NCBI GenBank assembly: GCA_025765615.1
Contig: JAIVFJ010000266.1
Location: 1 to 64,000, forward strand
Direction: 5' to 3'
Source: Zopfochytrium polystomum
Lineage: Eukaryota; Chytridiomycota; Chytridiomycetes; Chytridiales; Chytridiaceae
Length of the DNA: 64,000 nucleotides
Shown here piece after piece: positions 1 through 10,810 of this stretch. The notes under the pieces were generated by a model. It was given only the letters and a program-made list of their open reading frames with translations. It searched no databases and was not told the DNA's origin. Every line of letters starts with the position of its first letter. The first letter of the stretch is position 1. The translations under genes and the position numbers were made by a program.

Positions 1-228
1 TCTGTTTCTCTCCCTGTCTCTCTCTCCTCTTCCTCTCACTCTCTCTCTCTCCTGTCTCGCTCTGCCTCTTTCTCCCTCTCTCTCCCTGTCTCTCTCCCCT
101 CTCCCTCTCTCACTCACCTCTCTCTCCCTGTTGCTCTCTCTCCCTGTCTGTAGGACTGGCAGTCAAAGGGCTGTCTGTCTCTCTGTCGCTTCGCCTCTCT
201 CTCTCTGTCTCTCCTTCTCTGTTTCTCT

Positions 229-259
<31 letters not shown>

Positions 260-292
260 CTCTCTCCTCTCTCTCTCCGCTCTCTCCTCTCT

Positions 293-368
<76 letters not shown>

Positions 369-430
369 TCTCTCTCTCCCTGTCCTTCTGTCTCTCGCTC
401 TCTCTCTCTGTCACACACCACACCACTCTT
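1..430. repeat. (CT)n / CTGT microsatellite tract
   Basis: Nearly pure polypyrimidine on the plus strand, with (CT)n runs broken by CTGT and CTCC. Similar tracts lie at 1785-2092, 4020-4075, 4160-4290 and 4565-5115. Every long reading frame here is Ser-Leu or Arg-Glu low complexity and is not taken as coding. Confidence 0.95.
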
Positions 431-444
431 CTCTCCTCTCTTTT

Positions 445-519
445 GAGCAGGGGGGTTGAGGGGGGGCGGCAGCCCCCCCCACCGGGGGCTCAGGGGGCGG
501 GAGCCCCCTGACTCAAAAA
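445..519. repeat. GC-rich hairpin repeat, copy 1
   Basis: A 75-bp module made of runs of G and C. The right half can fold as a perfect hairpin of GGGGGCTC with GAGCCCCC. Near-identical or partial copies occur at 2597-2669, 2959-3007, 3304-3362 and 3710-3753, always inside Helitron DNA and each followed by an ACTCAAAAA-like or CT-rich flank. Several G-runs of five or more give G-quadruplex potential. Confidence 0.85.
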
Positions 520-1524
520 CATATTTTCCTCTGTCTCTCTGTCTTTTCCTTATCTCTCTATCTGTTTCACTGCCTCTGTCTCTGTCCCTCCCTGCAGTTC
601 TTGGTTACTTTCTCGCTTGGGGGTGGGGCGACTCTGACCATCTCATTGGAGGCAGACCAACCCATCAGACAAGGCAGCTGCAAGCAACTCGATGCAACCA
701 CAGGAAGGTGTCAGGATAGACAAGTGAGGAGTCTCTTTCCTCTCTCTATCTCTCTTGATCGATTGAGCGGGGTGGAGGGGGTTGGGGAGCCTCCTGACGG
801 AAAAACAACCCAGCTTCTCTCTCCCTCCCTCCCTCCCTCCCAACCTCTCTATCGCTCTCTCTCTTTTGCATTTCAATCATGCTCTAAAAACTAAAAATGG
901 AATGAAGTCAACGGCTGTCTGTCTCTAAGAGTGGCAGTCAACGGGTTGTGTCTATCTCCCTATCTCTGGGAGTGGCAGTCAATGGGCTGTGTGTCTCGAT
1001 ATCTATCTCTCTGTCTCTTTGCAGTCAACGGGCTGTTGTCTATCTATCAATCAATGACTGCCTCTTTGTTTGAACTAAAGTCAACGGGCTGTTTGTGTTT
1101 CTCCCTCTGGGTTCTGTGAGCACTTTGGAGCCAGTGCCCAGCTGACTGTTGCATTCAACAGGCTGTCAGTCTTCCTGTTGCAGTCAAATGGGTTGCTCCA
1201 TGAGCAGCAGCAAAGGCTGCAAGGGCAGCACTCAGTTGTCAGAGGGTCCCAGGTTTGCCAGTGTGGCGTGCTGAAAGACTGCGACTTCTCTCTCCTTTCT
1301 GTCCCCCTTGTCTGTCCGGTGTCAGTGGCTGGGGCTAACACTCCACGCTTTGTTTGTCACTCTCCATTGGCCTGCCACACAATGTTCATGTGTGGCATGC
1401 CACTCTCCTTGAATCCAGGGACAAGATTTGCCTGTTGTGGGGACAACCAATATCCATTGAAGGCTTTGTCTTTAATCATTTTTTCTCCTCTCTTTCTTTT
1501 TTTTTTATGTTTTTTGGCAAGGAT

Positions 1525-1552
1525 TGCTTACAAGTTGACGGGCATCCCCTAG
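1525..1552 (+). other. Helitron 3' terminus (hairpin plus CTAG)
   Basis: A TTGCTTAC/GTTGA stem-like palindrome is followed by CGGGCATCCC and CTAG, then the host-side T. The immediately following TCTATATAAT is the start of the next element, so this is also a head-to-tail junction. Confidence 0.75.
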
Positions 1553-2012
1553 TCTATATAATCAATCTACTAAAGACGACAAGCATTTGCGGCTAAACTG
1601 TTTTCCTAATTGCAATTAGTGAAGGGGGGGGGTATAACTTTTTGTCTTTGGTGCCCAATCAAAACTCGGCGGAAAAATCGAAAAATCGGCGGAATTGGCG
1701 GAAAAATCCGAAAAGGAGGAGCTCAATGCGTTGTCTGTCTACCAGATTGTCTCTTGGCTGTCTGTCTCTGTCTCTTTGCTCTGTCTCTCTCTCTGTCGCT
1801 TGCCACTCTCTGTCTGTCCGTCTCTCTCTCACTCTGTTTCTCCTCTCTTTGCCTATCTGTCTGTCTGTCTGTGTATCTGTCTATCTCCTCTCAGTCTGTC
1901 TCTCTCCTTTCTCTTTCTCTCTCTCTCTCTCTCTCTCAGGCAAGAAATTTTTTTTTGTCCTCTATCTATCTGTCTCTTCCCTATCTTCTATCTGTCTCTC
2001 TGTCTCTCCCTC

Positions 2013-2075
<63 letters not shown>

Positions 2076-2596
2076 TCCTCCCTCCTCTCTGTTTCCTGGC
2101 AGGTGAAGGCAGTGTGTGGTTGCGCTCTGCACAAATGCGACAAGGTGGGCGATGACAACGACCTTTGGCCATCGTCACTGCAAGGAGCAGCAGCAGCAGG
2201 TTCTCCATCTCTTTCCCTTCTTTCTGTGTACATTTTCGAATGGTGGACTTGCTTGCCCAAGGACAGCTTTATGGCCTCTGGTGCTGCAAAGCAGCAGTCA
2301 GCAGACGTCCTTTGGTATTCATTTCCATCTCTTCCTCTCCATGAACACTATTTTTTTTCTTTGGCGCCCAGTTGAAATGCAGTGGCAAAATTCCAAAAGG
2401 AAGTCAACCAGCTGTCTGTCTATCTGAGTGGAAGTCAACGGTTGTCTGTCCACCTCCCTGTCTCTGAGTCTGGGAGTGGCAGTCAACAGGCAATCAACAG
2501 GTTGTCTGTCTCGCTCTGTGTTTCTGGCTCTGAATGTTGGCTGTAGATGGAAAAGGAATAAACTTGTCTGCAATCTCTCACTCTCTCTTCTTTTTC

Positions 2597-2669
2597 AAGC
2601 AGGGGGTTGAGGGGGGGCGGCAGCCCCCCCCCCGGGGGCTCAGGGGGCGGGAGCCCCCTGACTCAAAAA
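2597..2669. repeat. GC-rich hairpin repeat, copy 2
   Basis: Almost identical to the module at 445-519, with the same order of G-run, GGGCGGCAG, C-run, GGGGGCTC hairpin and ACTCAAAAA flank. Shorter variants follow at 2959-3007, 3304-3362 and 3710-3753. Confidence 0.85.
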
Positions 2670-3856
2670 AAAACAACCCAGCCTCTCTCTCTATCTCACT
2701 CACACACTCTCTCTGTCCACTATGTAAACCCGTTTTCTAATTGCAATAGTGGAGTAGGGGGGACGGTGTGGGTTAATATTTTTTCTTTAGTGCCTAATCG
2801 AAACGTGGCAAATTCAAAAGGAAGTCAACAGGCTGTCTGTTTATCTGAGTGGAAGTCAACGGGTTGTCTGTCTACCTCCCTCACTGACTCTGAGTCTGAG
2901 ACTGGCAGCTGTTGGTGGACAAGTTATCAAATCATCTGCGACCTCTCTCTTTTGAGTGGGGGGGTTGAGGGGCATCAGCCCCCTCACAGGGGCTCAGGGG
3001 GTTCGTAGGGGGGACAGTGTGGGTTTAAAGTTTTTTTATAGTGCCTAATCGAAACGGAGTGGCAAAATCAATACACTCAAGAAACAAGGCTTTGTGGAGT
3101 GGCAAAATTCAAAAGGAAGTCAACGGCTGTCTGTTTATCTGAGTGGAAGTCAAGGGTTGTCTGTCTACCCCCTGTCTCTTTGACTGGCAGTCAAAGGGGT
3201 CAACGGGTTGTCTGTCTTGCCTCTGTCTGACTCTGTATGTTGGCTGTTGATGGAAAAGGAATAAAATTGTCTGCAATCTCTCACTCTATCTCTGTCTCTA
3301 TCAAGCTGGGGGGGTTGAAGGGGGAAGGCATCCCCCACTGGGGGGCTCAGGGGGCGGAGCCTCCATACAGAGAAGCGTGATGTGGCTGAACCCCGCCCCC
3401 CACCAAACTAAAATACTATTTCTGCTTATAATTTTGCAAAGTCAACTGGGCTGTTGTTTCTATTATTCAAGGATTTGTCACTCTCTGAAAGTGGCAGTGA
3501 AATTCAAAAAGGAAGGAAGTCAACAAGCTGTCTGTCTATCTGAGTGGAAGTCAAAGGGTTGTCTGTCTACCTCCCTCCCTGTCTCTGAGTCTGGGAGTGG
3601 CAGTCAACGGGCAGTCAACGGGTTTTCTGTCATCCTCTATGTCTCTGATTCTGGCTATTGGGCTGTTGGTGGACAAGTTATCAAATCAGCTGCGACCTCT
3701 CTCTTTTGAGTGGGGGGGTTGAGCGGCGTCAGTCCCCCCACAACCCCCTGACTCGAGAACAATTTTCCCTCATCCCTCTACATGGCGTGCCACTGCATTC
3801 ATTGTGGACTGCCACACTCTTCAGTCTTCTTTTTTTCTCCTTTTTTTTTTGGGAAG

Positions 3857-3887
3857 GATTGCTTATAAGTCAACGGGCATCCCCTAG
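3857..3887 (+). other. Helitron 3' terminus (hairpin plus CTAG)
   Basis: TTGCTTATAAGTCAA palindrome at 3860-3874, then CGGGCATCCC, then CTAG at 3884-3887. The next base starts TCTATATAAT of the downstream element, giving a second head-to-tail junction. Confidence 0.8.
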
Positions 3888-4033
3888 TCTATATAATAAA
3901 AAAAACAAGGATTTGCGGCTAAACTGATTTTTCAATTAGTGGAGCAGGGGGGGGGGGTTAATTTTTGTCTTTGGTGCCCAATCAAAACTCGCCATGTGGT
4001 GCTGGAAATGGAAGGCTCTCTGTTGTCTATTTC

Positions 4034-4070
<37 letters not shown>

Positions 4071-4564
4071 TTCAGGCAGAGCTTGATCGAGAAATTATTT
4101 CTCAAACTCAACGGAAAAATCGGAAAAGGGAAGGAACTAATGGGCTGTCTGTCTCTCTGACTGTCTCTCTCTCTCTGTCTCTCCCTCTCACTCGCCATGC
4201 AGTGCTGGAAAAGGAAGGCTCTCTGTTTTTCATTTTTTTTCTCCCTCTCTCTCCATCTCTCTCACTCGCTCTCTCTCTCTCTCTCACGGAGGTTGATCAA
4301 AAAAATTGTTTCTTCCCACTCTGACTGTCTCTCTGTCTGCCTGTCTCTCCATCTGTCTCACTTTCTGTCTGTCTCTCAGTCTCTCAGTCTGTCGGGCTCT
4401 CTATCTGTCTCTCAGTCTCTATCTATTTGTCTCTCTGATATGTCTCACTCTCCCTCGCACTCCCTCGCCCTCCCTCTTTCTGTCTCTCTCCTGTCGCTCC
4501 CACTCTCGATCGGTCTCTGTCTGTCTCTCAGTCTGTCACATTCGGTCTGTCCTTGTCTACCTCT

Positions 4565-4579
4565 CAGTCTTTCTCTCTA

Positions 4580-4642
<63 letters not shown>

Positions 4643-4816
4643 TCTCTCTCTCTCCCTCGGACCATTTCATCCGAGGCGGACCAACCCATCCGACAACGAC
4701 AACGAAGGAGACCTCGACGACACGACGACTCGACGGCGACGCGACAGCAGTATGATCCCACACCCCACACCAACACCCACACCCACACCGCACCTACCTC
4801 TCTCTCTCTCTCTCTG

Positions 4817-4915
<99 letters not shown>

Positions 4916-5115
4916 GCTTGATCGAGCAGCAGGGGGCTCGCAGGCTCCTGCCCAGCTCTCTCTCTCTCGCCCTCTCACACACACACACAGACGCACACAC
5001 AAACTCTCTCACTCCTCACACTCTCTCTCACTCTCACTCTCTCGCTCTCACTCTCTCACTCTCTCACTCTCTCACTCTCACTCTCTCACTCTCTCACTCT
5101 CTCACTCTTTCTGTC
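4565..5115. repeat. (CT)n, (CACT)n and CA microsatellites
   Basis: Long (CT)n runs at 4580-4640 and 4800-4912, and CTCTCACTCTCA repeats at 5005-5115, are separated by a short unique island at about 4660-4800 with CAACACCCACAC repeats. This lies in the 5' non-coding part of the long Helitron. Confidence 0.9.
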
Positions 5116-5119
5116 TTGC

Positions 5120-5885
5120 CTCCAACTGAACTCATCAAGCCACCTTATGTCGAAACGCTGGTTGCCCTTCATGTGGAGGTTTGGATCACCAACGTAAGTA
5201 CCAGCAAAAAGTGCCGTTCAAAACATCAGCTGCCCATCCTGCGGAAGTAATTCACATTACCGAAATCAATCTGTCGGACTGCCCATATTTTGCTGGCTGC
5301 TCTGTGTGTGGACAGATGACCCATGCAAACCAGGACTCGATTCGTTGTCCCCGCTTTCCTGGCTGCTCCACATGTGGGCAGTTGAACCATGCAAATCAAG
5401 GCTCACTGCTCTGTCCCCAATTTCCTGGCTGCTCTGCGTGCAGGCTCACCAATCACATTGACCAAACTTCCCCCCTCTGCCTTAACTTTGCTGGCTGCAC
5501 CTCCTGTGGACGCCGCAGTCACCATGGCCCCACCTCTCTTCAATGCCCAAACCGCCAGCCATGCCCAAGATGCGGGCCTTCAGGATCACCTACACGAGCG
5601 CTCAAGGCTTTGCCCTCGACCTTGCCTCACTTGCCGGGGCCATGACGAACCTGCTGACATTGCAGAATCCCACAATTCGGTCAATTCACTTGACTGTCCC
5701 TACCGCCTTCCGTGTGATGCCTGTGGCAGCATGGATCACCTATGACTACCGGAGCAATGATTGTCCTGGCCACATCCCCTTGCCCTGCCTGCGGCCAAAG
5801 AACCCACCAACCAGGCGGGAACCGTCGATGCCCCAAGACAATTGCTCAGCTTGGGATAGCGGTGGCTCGGGAGTTTTGTGCTGAT
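5120..5885 (+). pseudogene. CCHC zinc-knuckle array protein of the Helitron
   Basis: A tandem array of at least six zinc knuckles of the form C-x2-C-x4-H-x7-C, spaced about 22-25 residues. Examples are CSVCGQMTHANQDSIRC, CSTCGQLNHANQGSLLC and CTSCGRRSHHGPTSLQC, joined by (C)PxFxG linkers. Knuckles 1-4 read in one frame (5181-5645). A fifth and a later one (CDACGSMDH near 5723) need a different frame, and a first knuckle (CPSCGGLDH, about 5158-5184) precedes a possible donor GTAAGT at 5194. The array is thus split by introns or frameshifts. A role in nucleic-acid binding for the Rep protein is inferred. Confidence 0.6.
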
Positions 5886-6653
5886 AAGGTGAGGTCCATA
5901 TTCTTTTACCTTGCAGTATTGGTTATGCCCTCATGATCACACGTCCCCATATTTTTTTGCATTTTTGACCTTCAGATTCGGGGCAAAGATGTTGACAAGG
6001 ACCATCGCGCCACTTCCTTGGCCCGATGCAGACAGCCTGTCCCACTCTGCAACGCGATCATGTTCATTCAAGAGCGGACCAGCGGATCATCTAAAAAAAA
6101 CCCAAAGTTTTCGCTCTGCTGCAGTCGTGGTCAAGTCTCCCTGCTGCCGTTGGCTGGGCGCGACTCCCTTCATCAGTGAGCTTCTCCTGGGCAATGACCG
6201 CCTGTCCACAGAGTTCCTGTCCAACGCGCGCAACTACAACAGTCTCATGGCGTTTGCATCTGTTGGTGCAAAGATCAAGAGCCACGGCCAAGGTGTTCCA
6301 GTCTTCACTATCAGTGGACAGCTTCACCACAGCATCTCCAACTTTTTGCAACGACCCCCAGGATCACCCCAAGTTCTCTCAGATGTACATTTATGATTCT
6401 GCCCAGCAGTTTAATGCCAGAATGACAGTAGCTGATGGAGGATTGGCTCCTTGCGCCCAATGCCGGAAATAGTGGAGATGCTGCAGGCTGAATTGCTGGA
6501 GGTACGTTTCTCTCTCTCACTTCTGTTTGTGGCTCTTCAATGGTCTGAGGTTGACTCCCTCTTTTTTTCTTCTTTGCTCTTCCCCACCACAGTTCAACCC
6601 ATATGCCAGGCTTTATCAGACAGCTGGAGAGTGTCTGCGTCGCAATCCATCAG

Positions 6654-7050
6654 TGTTTATGAATCACCCTCTGGAAACCTCTGGAACCTTCTAGAACATT
6701 CCTTCATGGAACCTCTGGAACCTCTGGAACCTTCTAGAACATTCCTTCATGGAACCTTCTGGAACCTTCTGGAACCTTCTAGAACATTCCTTCATGGAAC
6801 CTTGTGGAACCTTCTGGAACCTTCTTTTGCTTTCCTGACTTGTCTTGTTGTCATTGGTATCATTGGTATCATTGCATTACTAATTGCTCTTTCTGGAACT
6901 TTCTTGGAGTCTTGACAAGGAACACTCTCAAAAGGTATAAAGGGGGATGGGGGACCTGTCCCATCCCTCAAGTGAATTATTGTTTCCAATACAATCATCA
7001 CTCCTCTCAGTTCCTTGTCTGCCTTGCCCTGTCCTGCCCTGTTCCTGACA
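6654..7050 (+). mobile_element. Solo LTR of the chromovirus family
   Basis: A 397-bp TG...CA element flanked by the perfect 5-bp duplication ATCAG (6649-6653 and 7051-7055). It matches the 298-bp LTRs at 10511 and 13285 but has about 100 bp of extra GGAACCTTCTGGAACCTTCT-type repeat units. It interrupts the Helitron Rep coding sequence. A lone LTR with an intact target duplication is the usual product of LTR-LTR recombination of a full insertion. Confidence 0.9.
6683..6823 (+). promoter_or_regulatory. Expanded heat-shock-element array in the solo LTR
   Basis: Alternating GAA and TTC triplets with 2-nt spacing (GAAnnTTCnnGAAnnTTC) recur across 140 bp, including several TTCTAGAACATTC cores. This is a longer version of the array in the full-length LTRs. 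A TATAAAG box follows near 6936. Confidence 0.7.
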
Positions 7051-7318
7051 ATCAGAAAGCTTTTGCATCCAGTTTTTGCTCACCCATGGCTCAGGCTGGA
7101 GTCATTACCAGGACTACCTACAATGCTCCAACTGGCGATGTCATTGCTGCAATCCTGCCTTCAGACCCTGAAGTGGAGGAAGGCGCTTATCGAAGCATTG
7201 TTGTGCGGGGGCGGGATGGCAAATTGGTTAACATTCCTCCTGAACACCCCTGCTACCTCCCACTGGCCTACCCTTTGATCTTTCCCTGTGGTGACCAAGG
7301 CTGGATGCTTGGCATTGC

Positions 7319-7412
7319 GAAAATTGCGCCGCGGACTGGACAGGATCAGGACAGGACAGGACGGGATCTGGACAGGACTGGACAGGATCTGGATGGGACT
7401 GGATCGGAGGAT
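7319..7412 (+). repeat. GGACAGGA/GGATCTG minisatellite
   Basis: Imperfect tandem units of about 10-15 bp (GGACAGGATC, GGACTGGACA) within Helitron coding DNA. In the open frame they encode a low-complexity Asp/Gly/Arg/Thr stretch. Confidence 0.8.
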
Positions 7413-10400
7413 GGACTTGGTGGTCGCACGGCCCTGGCGGTGACAACAATGGTGACCTCTGGTGATGACGTTCCAGAGGATGCTTATGGTGCTGCAGCTG
7501 ATGATGCAGATCCTGAGGAGGATTTTGATGTGGGGGACAGATGGTGATAATGGCTCGGATGGTGACAATGCCAGCAGCAATGGTGGTGAGGGGAAGGGTT
7601 AGGAGGCAGGACAACTGTTACAATGTCCCAGTACTACCGCTACCGGCTCATGTACAGGCAGGGCTCTCACTTGCACCTGTACAGGAAACTCTTTCAGCAG
7701 CTGATTGTGGATCTCTATGTTTGTGGTGGAGTCAAAACAGACTGAATTTCATCCGCCACAACCAGAAAAGTTGAGGGCGGGCAGATTATCATGGACTGCA
7801 CGATGCTGTCCGGTCGGATGTGACAAACCCTCTTCAGGTGGTGGAAGCGGGTAGTCCTTCCTTCCAGCTTCCCTGGGTCACCACGCTTTATGCCAGCAGC
7901 AATACCAGGATGCAATGAGCATTGCACAAAAGTAATGGGAAGCCAACTCTCTTCAATCACCTTCACCTGCAATCCCAACGTGGGCAGAAGATCACAAGCA
8001 ACCTGCTTCCTGGGCAGAGCGCTGTTGACAGGCCTGACTTGGTGTCACGTGTGTTCAACCTGAAGCTAAAGAGCCTGCTGGAGGATTTGAAAACCTGCTT
8101 TGGCAAGCAGGTTGCAGTGGTTTGGGTGGTCGAGTTTCAAAAGCGTGGCTTGCCCCATGCCCACATTGCTTCCTGGCTGGACCCCAGCGACACACCCCAG
8201 ACCCCAGACGACTATGATCGATTTGTGAGTGCAGAGCTGCCTGACCCTCAGGAGGATCCAGAGCTTTACAGGATTATCAAGGAGACCATGATTCACTCTT
8301 GCTCTGACCGTTGCAAACCTGCAGGCGGCCACCAAGTGCACAAAGGGGTTTCCCAAGCAGTGGGGTCAATCAGACAGAGGTGTCTCCTGAAGGTGGCGTC
8401 AAGTACGGCGCAGAAACAATGGACGGCATTTCACCCTCCGACGTGGCTTTGAAGTGGACAACCGGTGGGTGGTTGCATTCAACCGGTATCTGTCCAGAAA
8501 GTACCAGTGCGCACATCAATGTGGAGATTTGTGCCACCATGAGGGCCATCAAATACCTCATGAAATACTTGCACAAGGGCCATGACATGGCAAGGGTGGC
8601 GGTGGGCTCTGGAGAGGTGGCTGCCTGCTTGGATGAGATCAACGAGTTCCTTGACGCCCGCTACGTGTCTGCTCAGGAGGCCTGCTGGAGGGTCTTCCAG
8701 TTCCACATGCAAGGCCGGATCCCCTCAGTCACGAGGTTGGTTGTGCATCTCCCTGATCAGCAGCCAGTGTACTTTGATGAGGATGCTGACCTTGAGGAAG
8801 TCGCTGCCCTTCAGAGGGACTCCAAGCTTCTTGCTTTCTTCAGACTGAACGAGTGTGATGAAGATTGCAAGGAGGCTGTTGTACTTTGAAGTTCCTGAAC
8901 ACTTCACCTGGAACCAGAGGCAGGGCGAGGTGGGCAAAGCGTCAGAGGCAGCAGGCTGCGGCAACAGTTGGCAGGATGTATGCAGCAAGCCCTCGGGACT
9001 CTGAGAGATATTTCCTCCGCGTTCTTCTGGCCAACGTCCGAGGCCCTACCTCTTTTGAGCACCTCCGGACTGTGGAAGGAACCACCTTTGGAACGTTTCA
9101 GGAAGCCTGCGTGCGACGTGGGTTGACTGCTGATGATCGTGAGGCAGTCGGTGCTTGCAGCAGGGCGTGCGCGTGATGACAAGCTCAAGAGAGTTTATCA
9201 GGCTGTTTGCATTGCTCCTTGCTTTCAACGCTCCAGCAGATCCAAGGGCTCTCTACAATGATTTCAAGCATGAGATGGTCGCTGACCAGCTTCGTGTGGC
9301 TCAGCTGGAGCATGGGAATCTGGATCTTGCCCCTACAGAGCACATGTACTGCACTGCGTTGAGGCTGCTGGACACATCCCTGCAGAGTTTGTCGACGTCG
9401 CTGCGCAACTTCCCCACCCTGCCACAGCTGGAAGAGTTCCAGCCTGAGCCTGTGCTGGCGCTGGAAGGCCGGCTCCAGCTGATTTTTCAAAGGCTAAACT
9501 TGGACTACAACCAGCAGCAGCTGGAGGCCTTTGTGGCAAATGCTGAACGGAGCTTCAACCAGGAGCAGGCCTTTGCTTACAGGACAGTGGTGGATGCTGT
9601 TGAGCAATGTGGACAGCCTGGAGTGGTGCCTCCCCCAGAAGGTCGAATCTTTTATCTTCAGGGAGTGGGAGGATGTGGCAAGACCTTTGTATACAATGCC
9701 ATCTTGGCAAAAGTCCGCAGCAGTCAAGGCCGGTTTGGTCAGGGCAGAATTGCCCATGCTGTGGCTTCTTCTGGAATAGCCGCGCTTCTGCTGGCTGGTG
9801 GGACAACTGCCCACTCTCGATTTGCCATCCCCATAGAGCTTGATGCTGACTCTCATTCCAGCATCAAAATGTCCACGGACCGTGCGCTGGAGCTGTACTT
9901 GGCTGATCTCATTGCATTGGATGAGATATCCATGCTCAACTCCAGGGCTCTTGATGTCATCGACAGAGTCCTGCGCGATGTTGTCAGGCCCTTGGATCCT
10001 CAGTCGGCTGAAACCCCGTTTGGAGGAAAAGTGGTGCTTCTTGGGGGCGACTTCCAGCAGACTGCACCTGTTGTGCCCAACGCCACAAAGACCATGATCC
10101 TGAAGGCTTCCTGCAAGTTTTCAAACCTATGGAGGCACGTCAGGACGCTTGAGCTGCGAACCAACATGAGGCTTGTGCAGGGAACCGCAAATCAGAATGC
10201 AGTCAACTTTGCAGAATGGTTGGGTCGCCTTGGCAGGGGCAGCCTGCAGCAGTTTGACGCTCCACATGGGGCACTCAATCATGTTGTGGTCCCAGACTAC
10301 ATCAGTACCCTCACCTTTCCTGCAACGGATGGCAGTCTTCGTGTGAGGCAACTGTTTGAGGCAGTCTATGATGATTTTGGTGCAATGGTTCAGCAGTCGG

Positions 10401-10539
10401 GGGAAGCATTTGCATCCTACTTGGCAGACAGGTGTATTTTGGCTGCAAGGAATGATGTGGTTCATCAGTTCAACGAGTATGCAGTGCAGCAGCTTCCAGG
10501 AGACACTCAGTGTTATGAATCACCCTCTGGAAACCTCTG

Positions 10540-10592
10540 GAACCTTCTAGAACATTCCTTCATGGAACCTTCTGGAACCTTCTGGAACATTC
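10540..10592 (+). promoter_or_regulatory. Two perfect heat-shock elements in the LTR
   Basis: GAAccTTCtaGAAcaTTC at 10540-10557 is four alternating pentamers. A second array at 10565-10592 has six (GAA, TTC, GAA, TTC, GAA, TTC, each with 2-nt spacing). This matches the HSF-binding consensus nGAAnnTTCn without mismatch. It lies 100-150 bp upstream of the TATA box. Heat-inducible transcription is inferred. Confidence 0.75.
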
Positions 10593-10691
10593 TTTGCTTT
10601 CCTGACTTGTCTTGTTGTCATTGGTATCATTGGTATCATTGTATTACTAATTGCTCTTTCTTTGAGTCTTGACAAGGAAGACTCTCAAAAG

Positions 10692-10700
10692 GTATAAAAG
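10692..10700 (+). promoter_or_regulatory. LTR TATA box
   Basis: GTATAAAAG in the middle of the LTR, about 35 bp upstream of the AAGTGAATTAT segment that pairs with the primer site. The spacing suits a transcript start at about 10728. Confidence 0.75.
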
Positions 10701-10810
10701 GGGGATGGGGGACCTGTCCCATCCCTCAAGTGAATTATTGTTTCCAATACAATCATCACTCCTCTCAGTTCCTTGTCTGCCTTGTCCTGTCCTGCCCTGT
10801 TCCTGACATC

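Larger units (their letters stand above)
1..1552 (+). mobile_element. Helitron, 3' part (left end outside window)
   Basis: The stretch ends in a Helitron-type 3' terminus: a semi-palindrome around TTGCTTACAAGTTGA (1525-1539), a short spacer, then CTAG at 1549-1552 followed by T. The same end occurs at 3887 and 14259. The interior is CT-rich simple sequence with scattered AGTCAACGGG-type repeats and one GC-rich hairpin, and I see no coding region in it. It is therefore a non-autonomous element or the non-coding tail of a longer one. The 5' end lies outside the window. Family assignment rests on the shared terminus and on the long element at 3888-14259, which carries a RepHel gene. Confidence 0.7.
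1553..3887 (+). mobile_element. Non-autonomous Helitron (2335 bp)
   Basis: It begins TCTATATAAT directly after the CTAG of the previous element and ends with the same hairpin and CTAG at 3884-3887. The 5' subterminal segment (about 1553-1675, including GCATTTGCGGCTAAACTG and a G-run followed by TTTGTCTTTGGTGCCCAATC) is repeated at the start of the next element (3888-3995). No coding region is visible. The interior holds CT-rich tracts, GC-rich hairpin modules, and variants of a TTTAGTGCCTAATCGAAA motif near 2790 and 3035. It looks like a deletion derivative or composite of the longer Helitron. Confidence 0.7.
5911..9180 (+). pseudogene. Helitron RepHel, N-terminal and Rep endonuclease part
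   Basis: Typical Helitron blocks appear in order but in shifting frames. An N-terminal block, ARNYNSLMAFASVGAKI (about 6223-6272), is followed by PKFSQMYIYD in another frame. After an intron-like gap comes FNPYARLYQTAGE (6592-6630), which is cut by the solo LTR. Then come the DGKLVNIPPEHPCYLPLAYP segment near 7220-7275, the HUH-type motif GLPHAHI (8149-8169) and the two-tyrosine motif KYLMKYLHKGHD (8551-8586). Family knowledge: HUH and paired Tyr form the rolling-circle nickase. Frameshifts (for example 6370, about 7750, 8340-8520, 8890) and the LTR insertion make this copy non-functional. Confidence 0.8.
10511..10808 (+). repeat. 5' LTR of chromovirus
   Basis: Begins TGTTATGAATC and ends GTTCCTGACA. 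It contains heat-shock elements, a TATA box and the predicted transcript start. It differs from the 3' LTR at about two positions near its end (TTCC against TCCC, GCCCTG against GCCATG). Confidence 0.95.

Noticed and set aside
110..430. Long Ser-Leu and Arg-Glu open frames on both strands
   Set aside because: They are translations of (CT)n/(GA)n microsatellite. There is no codon diversity and no domain.
445..519. Rho-independent terminator
   Set aside because: The GC hairpin followed by a short A-run looks terminator-like, but this is eukaryotic DNA and the module is a dispersed repeat within Helitrons.
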